A stretch of 64,000 nt of DNA from an uncultured Corynebacterium sp. (GTDB lineage: Bacteria > Actinomycetota > Actinomycetes > Mycobacteriales > Mycobacteriaceae): contig NZ_CAMIHD010000002.1 in assembly GCF_946222835.1 (NCBI RefSeq), positions 62,001-126,000 of the forward strand, given 5' to 3'. The position numbers and the translations under genes are program-made. A model generated the notes under the pieces. The model was given only the letters and a program-made list of their open reading frames with translations, was not told the origin of the DNA and searched no databases. How positions within the stretch are numbered: position 1 is the stretch's first letter; each line of letters starts with the position of its first letter. Below, piece after piece: positions 57,071 through 64,000 of this stretch.

Positions 57071-57775
57071 CTAAAGCTTGCGGAATACGGATACGACCTT
57101 GCCCATAATTTCGGCATCATCGCCGTTAATGGGCGAGTAAGCATCGTTGTGTGGAAGCAGCCATACTCCCGAGGAATCGCGGTGGAATTCCTTGACTGTG
57201 GCTTCGGAACCATCAAGTAGTGCGGCGACGAATTCGCCCTCCTCAGCAACCGACTGGGAGCGAATAATCACCCAGTCGCCGTCAAGAATTCCGGCATCTC
57301 GCATCGAATCGCCCACCACCTGCAGCATATATAAATCGCCGCCGCCAACGACCTCGTCAGGCATAGGGAAGTAGGTGTCGACGTTTTCCTCGGCAGTAAT
57401 GGGGGCTCCTGCAGCGATACGACCGACTACAGGGATATAAGAAACAGCACCTGCATCCTCAGGAACCTGTGCTTCGGGCTTGGTGGGTTTGCGGCCCGGC
57501 TTCTTGGCGCCATCATCCGTATTGAGGTGACGAACGTCTACAGCGCGTGGCTTATTAGGGTCGCGCCGCAAAAACCCTTTCTCTTCCAGTTGCTTTAGCT
57601 GATAGGCGACCGAGGATGTTGACTGTAGGCCTGCTGCATCACCGATCTCGCGAATGCTAGGCGGATAGCCGCGCAGCATGACGGCATCACTGATGACATT
57701 CAGAATTCGCCGTTGACGTTCGGAGAGGGAAGCGTAATCGGATTTCTCGGTGGTCTTCTTTGGCTTGCGGCCCAT
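57071..57775 (-). CDS. lexA: SOS repressor LexA
   Basis: Represses DNA-damage genes until RecA-stimulated self-cleavage. It is 234 residues: winged-helix DNA-binding domain (about 15-75, [26 protein letters not shown]), a linker, the scissile bond A122-G123 in [12 protein letters not shown], and the Ser-Lys dyad S157 ([11 protein letters not shown]) and K195 (EATVKEF). The target motif TCGAAC-N4-GTTCGA is present upstream of itself, in front of recA and near divS. Divergent from divS. Confidence 0.97.
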   Translation of the reverse strand: MGRKPKKTTEKSDYASLSERQRRILNVISDAVMLRGYPPSIREIGDAAGLQSTSSVAYQLKQLEEKGFLRRDPNKPRAVDVRHLNTDDGAKKPGRKPTKPEAQVPEDAGAVSYIPVVGRIAAGAPITAEENVDTYFPMPDEVVGGGDLYMLQVVGDSMRDAGILDGDWVIIRSQSVAEEGEFVAALLDGSEATVKEFHRDSSGVWLLPHNDAYSPINGDDAEIMGKVVSVFRKL

Positions 57776-57865
57776 TGCTGGCTCCTAGGAAAGGGGTTGG
57801 GTGGCTTCTTTGATGGTCAGTTGGCTGGTGGCATAGAAATCGCCTCACGTCATTTGTAGCACGAA

Positions 57866-57881
57866 AAGTACAAATGTTCGA
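57866..57881. promoter_or_regulatory. LexA box upstream of lexA
   Basis: AAGTACAAATGTTCGA: a perfect TGTTCGA half-site and a weaker AAGTACA half, in the lexA-divS divergent region; autoregulation of lexA. Confidence 0.7.
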
Positions 57882-57920
57882 GATTTACAGATTGGGGTGG
57901 ACAAGTTTTCGAAGCGGTGC

Positions 57921-57954
57921 TATAAATCGAACATACCAACTAAATCGAACGTTA
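57921..57954 (+). promoter_or_regulatory. divS promoter with overlapping TCGAAC half-sites
   Basis: A -10-like TATAAA (57921-57926) is followed directly by TCGAACATACC (57927) and, 18 bases on, TCGAACGTTA (57945). Both are single SOS half-sites on top of the presumed transcription start. Confidence 0.55.
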
Positions 57955-58022
57955 TGGCGACTGTGTTTCGGTCTGTGTCGGGCGGAATGCCTACGGTGAA
58001 CTCGGTCGTCGAAAGGAAAGTC

Positions 58023-58418
58023 ATGTCTCTGCTAACCAATTCTTGCAATTACCTGGTTAATCGTAGCTCTGTAGAGCCGTTAGTGGTTCCGTCCGCGTCT
58101 GTCTGGGATGTAGAGGGAGGTGACCGTAGGGCTACTCGTGGCGAAGTTAACTCGCGATATGTTCGAACTCTGCGGGTGGAACCTCGAACGACATGCCGTT
58201 CGAACCGAGTGGTGGGGAGGGGCTCTGAAAACCCTGCGAGAGAGATTCACGGTGATATTCACAAGTCGAACACAGGTAACTACGCCTTGGGTGCAGTATT
58301 TGGTATTGCAGTCTTTTTGGGCACGTTGTTGGGTGGATTAGCGGGGTCGGAAGAAGATGGCGCACCGCAACAGCCGGTTTCTGAAGTTCGACAAGTCGAG
58401 GCTGCGGTGTCGGGCTAG
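58023..58418 (+). CDS. divS: SOS-induced cell division suppressor, DivS-like
   Basis: 131 residues with one membrane segment near the C-terminal third (NYALGAVFGIAVFLGTLLGG), basic sequence before it and an acidic tail after it. The place, divergent from lexA and before nrdR, with LexA half-sites in the promoter, is that of DivS in C. glutamicum, which blocks division during SOS. ATG 58023 has GAAAGGAAAG upstream; longer frames run through the promoter. Sequence identity to DivS cannot be checked here; position is the main argument. Confidence 0.8.
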   Translation: MSLLTNSCNYLVNRSSVEPLVVPSASVWDVEGGDRRATRGEVNSRYVRTLRVEPRTTCRSNRVVGRGSENPAREIHGDIHKSNTGNYALGAVFGIAVFLGTLLGGLAGSEEDGAPQQPVSEVRQVEAAVSG

Positions 58419-58503
58419 ATAGATCAGCGAGTCAGGCCCGGTGGTCGCCCAGAACCGAAGGTGAGTAAACTACTGGCGTAACGATGTCAGTGAAAGGACC
58501 ACT

Positions 58504-58962
58504 GTGTATTGCCCCTTTTGCCATAATGAGCAATCCCGCGTCATCGATTCTCGCGTGGTCGATGCTGGAGCGTCGATTCGCCGTCGGCGCGAGTGTGCTT
58601 CGTGCAGGGGTCGCTTTACTACAGTTGAAAAGGCCGTCTTGCTTGTGGTGAAGCGAAACGGTCTGGCGGAGCCTTTTAGTAGAGATAAGTTGATTCGCGG
58701 AGTACGCCGAGCCTGTCAGGGGCGGGACGTTAGCGATGATGCCCTGAAGAAGTTGGCGCAAGAAGTGGAGGAAACAGTGCGCAGCCACGGTTCCTCGCAG
58801 GTCAACGCCAATGAAATTGGCTTGGCGATTTTGGAACCGTTGCGCGACCTTGATGAGGTGGCGTACCTGCGCTTCGCTTCCGTGTATAAATCATTTGAAA
58901 GCGCTGACGATTTTGAATCTGAGATCCGCCTCATGCGTAGGCGCGACCGCGAGGATTTCTAA
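58504..58962 (+). CDS. nrdR: Transcriptional repressor NrdR
   Basis: Represses ribonucleotide reductase genes using ATP/dATP sensing. It is 152 residues: N-terminal zinc ribbon with C3, C6, C31 and C34, then an ATP-cone domain ([24 protein letters not shown] onward). GTG start with GAAAGGA upstream. Downstream of divS; its stop shares CTAA with hrpA. The nrd genes themselves are outside the window. Confidence 0.97.
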   Translation: MYCPFCHNEQSRVIDSRVVDAGASIRRRRECASCRGRFTTVEKAVLLVVKRNGLAEPFSRDKLIRGVRRACQGRDVSDDALKKLAQEVEETVRSHGSSQVNANEIGLAILEPLRDLDEVAYLRFASVYKSFESADDFESEIRLMRRRDREDF

Positions 58963-61900
58963 CGCAGTTTGTCCACCGCCTTTTGTACGCGACGGAGAGA
59001 AACAGCGTGAGCTGTGCCTAACCGTTGAGCGAAAAGGGAAACCCGAAGTTCTTCTATCATCCAGCGTATGTCCTTGACCTCTCGGGTCTTTTCGCGTCCC
59101 GCCGGGAGGTTACGTAAACGGTTGGCTAAGTAGGCCTTAGCGTTATCTACCTCGGCTTGGCGGTCTGCGTCGCGGTCGGGATCCAGGTTCATGTCCTCGA
59201 GGCGAATGCGCATCGCTTGGATATATCGGGGGAGATGACGCAGATGGGACATGCCATGGACCGTGATGGCATTAGGGGGCAGGAGGAAATCCAGTTGCTT
59301 GAGCATGTCATCGATGGCTGGGCCATCCCAGTGGGCGAGTTCTGCCCGCAGATTGGAGTACTCAGCGAGACCTGGGGCGATGGCTACCACCGCTTGGCGC
59401 ACGCGGCCTGCTACTTGGGGCTTGACGGTTTCCTTGAGCTTTTGGAAAGCGGAAGGAGTGCGGACCGGTCCGCCGGCTTCTAGCATTAGGTCGCGAATGG
59501 CTGCGACGCGGGCGTCATTGACCAAGCCATCGGCGCCGCCGTGAGGATAGGAGTCGACGGCAAAACGTTGTTGCAGCGGCAGGCCCTTGACCATTTGTGC
59601 AGTATTGACCGCAATGTCACGCATAAGGAGGGTGAGCGTGGTGGTGACCATGGCGGCATCTGCTGCGGCCTTGGTGGGATGTACCTTGAGTTCGACGCCA
59701 TCCTTTGTGGCGACGAGGGCGGGGTAAGCCGTGACTTCGTGGCCGTCGACAGTGGTCGTGACTGTGTCATCGATGGCACCTAGAGTATCGTCGGTCCACT
59801 CGCTGACAGCGGTGGACTCGGCGGTACGAGAGACGCGGGAGACAGAGGACTTGATGTGTCCGGCCTGACGACGGATGAGCTCTGCGAGGTCACGGTCTGA
59901 GTCGACTATTTTGCCGCGTTTGTCGATGGCACCGTAATTCATCCGCAAGTGTGCCGGCAGCTTGTGGGGCTGGAAGTCGGCAGCGTTGATGCCTTGGCCG
60001 CCGAGTTCGCGGAGGACGTCGGCAAGTTGCTGGGTAATGGAGCCTTCATAGGGAATGAGGCGGTCGGTGGCGCGCTCGGCGAATTCGGGCGCGGGAACAA
60101 CAGTGCGACGCAGGGCCTTAGGCAGGCTGCGGATGAGCTCGGTTACGAGCTCGAGACGCAGGCCAGGGACGAGCCAGTCGAAGCCTTCAGTGTCCAAGCC
60201 GGCGAGCATGGGGATGGGGATCATAACGGTGACACCATCGAGTGGATCGCCGGGTTCAAACTTATAGGTTAGTTCATAGTCGATGGATCCCTTGCGCCAG
60301 TGGTCGGGGAAGGATTCCTCGGTGACCTCGTGGGAGTCATCGATGAGCTTAGCGGGATCGAAATCCAGCAGGTCCGGGGTGCGGCGGCGCTCCTTTTTCC
60401 ACCACGAGTCAAAGTGGCGGCCGGTGGTTACCTTTGCCGGAATGCGCTGGTCATAGAAATCGAAGAGCGTGTCTTCATCCACGATGAGGCCGCGTCGGCG
60501 GGCCTTTTCTTCGTATGCGGCGGCGTCGTCAAGCGCTTGGGCGTTGGCCTTGAAGAAGGCGTGGTGGGTGTTCCAGTCTCCGGCGATAAGGGCGTTGCGG
60601 ATGAACATATCGCGGGCAGCGGCGGGATCGACGCGGTGGTAGGGCACGGTGCGGTCGGCCACGATGGGCACGCCGTAGAGCGTGGATTTTTGGTGCGCGA
60701 TGGCGGCGGCGCGCTTGCGGGACCAGGTGGGCTCGGAGTAGTTGTGCTTGAGCAGGTCCGCGCCGAGCTTTTCTACCCAGGCGGGATCGATGGCGGCGAC
60801 ATCGCGCGCCCAGAGGCGGGAAGTTTCCACCAGCTCGGCAGCCATGAGGAACTCGGGAGGCTTTTTAGCCAGGGCGGAGCCGGGGAATACCAGGAAGCGG
60901 GTGTTGCGCGCGCCCTGGAACTCCTTGGAATTGCCATCGCGGGCGCCGATATTGGAGAGCAGGCCCGAAAGGAGGGACGTGTGGATGTCATCGGAGCGGC
61001 GCTCTGTGCCTTCCTGGTAGGTCCAGCCCAGCTGCTTGGCGACGTCCTTGAGCTGGCGCACCAAGTCAAACCACTCGCGGATGCGCATGTAGTGGAGGAA
61101 TTCCTGCTTCATGCGCTTGCGGAACTTATTGCCGGATTGCTCATTGCGGGTTTGCTTGATGTAATCCCACAGCTTGAGCATGGACAAGAAATCCGAGGTC
61201 TTGTCCTTGAAGCGGGCGTGGGCTTGGTCGGCCTGGGCTTGGAAGTCGAGGGGACGCTCGCGCACATCTTGGATGGTCATGGCGGCAACGATGACCATCA
61301 CATCATCGAGGCATCCGTTGGTATTGGCCTCAATGAGCATGCGCGCCATGCGCGGATCCAGTGGGATGCGCGCAAGATCGCGGCCGATGGTGGTCAGCGA
61401 GGGCTTGTCCTGCTTGTCGTGGAGGGCGCCGAGCTCGTGGAGGAGTGTGAGACCATCGCGGATGGCCTTGTGCTCGGGAGGTTGGATGAAGGGGAATTGT
61501 TCGATATCACCGAGCTTGAGCGAAACCATTTGCAGGATGACACTCGCGAGGTTGGTGCGCAGGATTTCCGGGTCGGTGAACTCGGGGCGGCTTTCAAAAT
61601 CCTGTTCGCTGTAGAGGCGGATGGCGATGCCGTCGGCAACGCGGCCGCAACGGCCGGAGCGCTGGTTGGCGGAGGCCTGCGAGATAGGCTCGATAGGCAG
61701 GCGCTGGACTTTGGTGCGCGTGGAATACCGCGAGATGCGGGCGGTGCCGGTATCAACGACATAGCGGATGCCAGGCACGGTAAGCGAGGTTTCTGCAATA
61801 TTGGTGGCCAACACAATGCGGCGGCCACGGTGTTCGCTGAATACTCGGTGCTGTTCTTGGTTGGACAGCCGGCCAAAGAGGGGAGTGACCTCGACGTTTT

Positions 61901-62846
61901 TCCATTTCTTGCCCTCGATGGCTTCCATGGCATCACGAATATCCCGCTCGCCAGGGAAGAAGCAGAGGATATCGCCGTCGCCTTCGCGCATGAGCTCTTC
62001 GATGGCCTCAGTCAAACCGTCGAGCGGATCCTGGTCCACAATCTTCCCGCCGGCTTCAAATTCGAGGGGACGGTAGCGGATTTCAACGGGGTAGGTGCGG
62101 CCGGAGACTTCGATGATAGGGGCGGGCTTGCCGTTGGCGTCGGCAAAGTGAGCGGCGAAGCTTTCTGGATCAATGGTCGCGGAGGTAATGATCACCTTGA
62201 GATCTGGGCGCTTGGGCAAAAGCCGCTTCAGGTAGCCCAGCAGAAAGTCGATATTAAGTGAGCGCTCGTGGGCCTCATCGATGATGATGGTGTCGTATTT
62301 ATTGAGGAAGCGGTCACGCTGCATCTCGGCAAGCAGGACGCCATCGGTCATGAGCTTAACCGCGGTGGTCTCAGAAACGCGGTCATCGAAGCGGATGGCG
62401 TAGCCGACGGACTCGCCGATTTTCTGGTCCAGTTCCGAGGCGATGCGTTCGGCCACGGTGCGCGCTGCAATACGGCGCGGCTGGGTATGTCCGATGAATC
62501 CGCGCCGGCCGCGGCCCAGCTCGAGGCAGATCTTCGGGATCTGGGTGGTCTTACCAGAACCGGTCTCACCAGCGATGATGACGACCTGGTTGTCCCGAAT
62601 TGCCTCGGCGATATCGTCCTTGCGGGCGGTGACGGGGAGGGCGTCGGGGTAGGTGATGGCGGGAACGGCGGCGTCGGTAAGCGCGACGCGCTCGGCCGCG
62701 GCATGGATTTCAGCGCCGATTTCTTGCAGCGCTTTAGGGGCGCGGGCCTTCTTGAGGCGGCGGCGGAAGGAGCGGGCCTCGGCCAAAGTGACATTTTCGA
62801 GTGCGGCGAAGAGCTCGTCGCGAGAAGGGGATTCGTTCTTAGTCAT
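58959..62846 (-). CDS. hrpA: ATP-dependent RNA helicase HrpA (DEAH box)
   Basis: 1295 residues. Walker A GETGSGKT at residues 93-100, DEAH box [11 protein letters not shown] about 190, SAT motif [10 protein letters not shown], helicase motifs V-VI around [15 protein letters not shown] and [12 protein letters not shown]; then HA2, OB-fold and the long HrpA-specific C-terminal domain (DUF3418). Acts on structured mRNA and, in E. coli, rescues stalled ribosomes. The antisense frames on the plus strand, one of 653 residues, are shadows of this gene. Confidence 0.97.
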   Translation of the reverse strand: MTKNESPSRDELFAALENVTLAEARSFRRRLKKARAPKALQEIGAEIHAAAERVALTDAAVPAITYPDALPVTARKDDIAEAIRDNQVVIIAGETGSGKTTQIPKICLELGRGRRGFIGHTQPRRIAARTVAERIASELDQKIGESVGYAIRFDDRVSETTAVKLMTDGVLLAEMQRDRFLNKYDTIIIDEAHERSLNIDFLLGYLKRLLPKRPDLKVIITSATIDPESFAAHFADANGKPAPIIEVSGRTYPVEIRYRPLEFEAGGKIVDQDPLDGLTEAIEELMREGDGDILCFFPGERDIRDAMEAIEGKKWKNVEVTPLFGRLSNQEQHRVFSEHRGRRIVLATNIAETSLTVPGIRYVVDTGTARISRYSTRTKVQRLPIEPISQASANQRSGRCGRVADGIAIRLYSEQDFESRPEFTDPEILRTNLASVILQMVSLKLGDIEQFPFIQPPEHKAIRDGLTLLHELGALHDKQDKPSLTTIGRDLARIPLDPRMARMLIEANTNGCLDDVMVIVAAMTIQDVRERPLDFQAQADQAHARFKDKTSDFLSMLKLWDYIKQTRNEQSGNKFRKRMKQEFLHYMRIREWFDLVRQLKDVAKQLGWTYQEGTERRSDDIHTSLLSGLLSNIGARDGNSKEFQGARNTRFLVFPGSALAKKPPEFLMAAELVETSRLWARDVAAIDPAWVEKLGADLLKHNYSEPTWSRKRAAAIAHQKSTLYGVPIVADRTVPYHRVDPAAARDMFIRNALIAGDWNTHHAFFKANAQALDDAAAYEEKARRRGLIVDEDTLFDFYDQRIPAKVTTGRHFDSWWKKERRRTPDLLDFDPAKLIDDSHEVTEESFPDHWRKGSIDYELTYKFEPGDPLDGVTVMIPIPMLAGLDTEGFDWLVPGLRLELVTELIRSLPKALRRTVVPAPEFAERATDRLIPYEGSITQQLADVLRELGGQGINAADFQPHKLPAHLRMNYGAIDKRGKIVDSDRDLAELIRRQAGHIKSSVSRVSRTAESTAVSEWTDDTLGAIDDTVTTTVDGHEVTAYPALVATKDGVELKVHPTKAAADAAMVTTTLTLLMRDIAVNTAQMVKGLPLQQRFAVDSYPHGGADGLVNDARVAAIRDLMLEAGGPVRTPSAFQKLKETVKPQVAGRVRQAVVAIAPGLAEYSNLRAELAHWDGPAIDDMLKQLDFLLPPNAITVHGMSHLRHLPRYIQAMRIRLEDMNLDPDRDADRQAEVDNAKAYLANRLRNLPAGREKTREVKDIRWMIEELRVSLFAQRLGTAHAVSLRRVQKAVDKLR

Positions 62847-62952
62847 GACTAGGCAACGAGTTTACCCGTCCACCTGAAATGAGGAAAAAGTTGTTAAAGT
62901 GAAAATACTTATCCATTTTTCTATGTGCATTCCTGAAGGAGGAGCACCGCCT

Positions 62953-63861
62953 ATGACGAACCCGTATTCGGGTGGAAATGACGATTTTCCTCGCTATGAG
63001 CCGACCAACCATCCTGAGGATCGGCCGGACTACGGCCAGCTTCCATCGTATGGTGGCAGCCACGAGGGCAACGCCCAAGGCTACGCCGGCTACCACGCGG
63101 GACAGCCTCAACACACCGGAAGGGTTTCGGCCATTGATGCCGTTTCTTGGGCTTTTAGGACTGCCTTTGGCAATTGGAAGCTGTGGATTTTGGGAACGTT
63201 GCTTGCAGGCTTCCTCGGCGTAGTCTTTTTCGCCATTTCTGGCGGAGTGGGCGCTGCGACGGCGGGTGCCGATGGCGATCTCTCCGCTAGTTCCACGATC
63301 TTGCAAATCATTTCCTGGGTGATTGGCATCGTGCTCACTCTAATGCTTATGCGCCTGGCGCTTTTCCAGATTGATGATTCTCGCACCGGGTGGGGCTACC
63401 TGTTTAAGAATGTGCGCTGGTGGCAGCCACTAGTCATTATGGTCGTCATCGGCGTTGTGGCGGGACTGATTTCCTTCGTCGCTGTGCGCGGTTCTGCGGA
63501 GGGGCTGGCTGGCAATGCCGAGCAGCTTTCTGATGAAGAAGCGTTCGCCGCCGTCATGGGCATGCTCGGTGTCATGGCCGTGATTTCGCTGATTAGCTTC
63601 TTTGTGCAGCCGCTGTTCTCCCTGATGCAATGGTTCGCGGCCGATGGCGATAGCGTTGGTGACGCCGTGAAGAAGGGCTTTCAAGCAGGTAAGAATAACT
63701 ACGGCCAAATGTTGCTACTGGCGATTTTGAACTTTTTCATCATCGTGGCCGGCTTCTTGCTTTTGGGCATCGGCCTCATCGTGGCGTATCCGGTTACCCT
63801 CTTGGCACAAGCACATATGTACCGCCAGTGTGCGGGGCGCAATACTCTCCCGCAGGCGTAG
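62953..63861 (+). CDS. Multi-pass membrane protein with Gly/Tyr/Pro-rich N-terminus
   Basis: 302 residues. The first 75 residues are polar and rich in Gly, Tyr, Pro and His, followed by a domain with about five membrane segments (WKLWILGTLLAGFLGVVFFAI; ILQIISWVIGIVLTLMLMRLALF; two central; and a C-terminal ILNFFIIVAGFLLLGIGLIVAYP). No family is recognised with certainty; it has the shape of actinobacterial membrane proteins with low-complexity N-termini. AAGGAGGAG precedes the ATG at 62953. Divergent from hrpA. Confidence 0.85.
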   Translation: MTNPYSGGNDDFPRYEPTNHPEDRPDYGQLPSYGGSHEGNAQGYAGYHAGQPQHTGRVSAIDAVSWAFRTAFGNWKLWILGTLLAGFLGVVFFAISGGVGAATAGADGDLSASSTILQIISWVIGIVLTLMLMRLALFQIDDSRTGWGYLFKNVRWWQPLVIMVVIGVVAGLISFVAVRGSAEGLAGNAEQLSDEEAFAAVMGMLGVMAVISLISFFVQPLFSLMQWFAADGDSVGDAVKKGFQAGKNNYGQMLLLAILNFFIIVAGFLLLGIGLIVAYPVTLLAQAHMYRQCAGRNTLPQA

Positions 63862-63873
63862 CGCACCATAGTT

Positions 63874-63908
63874 AAAGGCCACCGTTCCAATTTGGGGCGG
63901 TGGCCTTT
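63874..63908. terminator. Bidirectional terminator
   Basis: A perfect 11-bp stem AAAGGCCACCG/CGGTGGCCTTT (63874-63884 with 63898-63908). Confidence 0.9.
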
Positions 63909-63950
63909 GGCGTGCTTGGCGACGCCCCCGTGTGGGGCCGCCGGGTGAAA

Positions 63951-64000
63951 CTACTGCCGGGAACGCTCAATCGCCTTGTTATAGGCGGAGGTGATGAGCG
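63951..64000 (-). CDS. C-terminal end of an unidentified minus-strand gene
   Basis: An open frame enters from the right edge and ends in TAG at 63951 with the peptide LITSAYNKAIERSRQ. Codon use fits its neighbours and a terminator follows, so it is probably real. Too short to identify. Confidence 0.5.
   Translation of the reverse strand, partial: LITSAYNKAIERSRQ

Noticed and set aside
56888..57220. A 110-residue plus-strand frame between sugR and lexA
   Set aside because: Its second half is lexA antisense and it reads through the lexA terminator; no start signal.
60300..62261. A 653-residue open frame on the plus strand
   Set aside because: It is the antisense of hrpA; its composition is a mirror of the helicase codons and it has no ribosome-binding site or family motif.

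Overview
The window looks like chromosome from a Corynebacterium, or a very close mycolate-producing actinobacterium. The evidence is moderately high G+C, a gene order that matches the Corynebacterium/Mycobacterium core (rimP-nusA-ylxR-infB-rbfA; rpsO-pnp; dapB-thyX-dapA-rnj-ftsK; pgsA-cinA-clgR-pspA; bioY-bioM-bioN; recA-recX-miaB; miaA-dapF-hflX; ptsH-ptsF-fruK/ptsI/sugR; lexA/divS-nrdR), and many start codons placed 8 +/- 1 nt behind a TAnnnT -10 box, the layout of leaderless transcripts. The species cannot be named from this sequence alone. No rRNA, tRNA, IS element, prophage or CRISPR array was found; nearly everything is chromosomal housekeeping.

Layout. 1-2680: end of proS, a small membrane protein, a minimal resuscitation-promoting factor and a lipoprotein. 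2719-7671: translation/transcription cluster rimP, nusA, ylxR, infB. 7739-9104: a small island of secreted and unknown genes between infB and rbfA; one is frameshifted at a G5 run. 9105-16287: rbfA, DHH phosphatase, MATE transporter, a phosphoesterase/phosphopantetheinyl-transferase pair (pptH-like/pptT), truB, ribF, nucleoside hydrolase. 16457-19116: rpsO and pnp. 19216-25860: lipoprotein, VOC protein, lysine/DAP and thymidylate genes (dapB, thyX, dapA), RNase J, TIGR03085 protein. 25991-33542: ftsK, terC behind a yybP-ykoY (Mn2+) riboswitch, YciI protein, pgsA, cinA, clgR, pspA.

33616-35503 is the biotin uptake operon bioY-bioM-bioN with a BioQ-type operator. 35667-39463: DUF3046, recA (LexA-type box), recX, miaB. 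39486-45080: an Rv2732c-like membrane protein, a tandem GNAT protein, a DUF349 protein, an Rv2728c-like protein, miaA and dapF. 45106-50552: two uncharacterised genes (one with a Cys/Gly-rich tail), hflX, an NCS2 uracil permease and an HNH/DUF222 protein. 50621-56716: fructose PTS and general PTS with SugR. 57071-58962: SOS regulator lexA, divergent divS, and nrdR. 58959-62846: HrpA helicase, then a membrane protein and the end of an unidentified minus-strand gene.

The most interesting signals are regulatory and architectural: the leaderless start rule (which resets several gene starts), the Mn2+ riboswitch with an RBS-sequestering hairpin, a terminator arm that doubles as a promoter, three convergent pairs sharing a CTAA double stop, a cluster of TCGAAC motifs through divS, and the frameshifted four-cysteine secreted protein in the infB-rbfA island.
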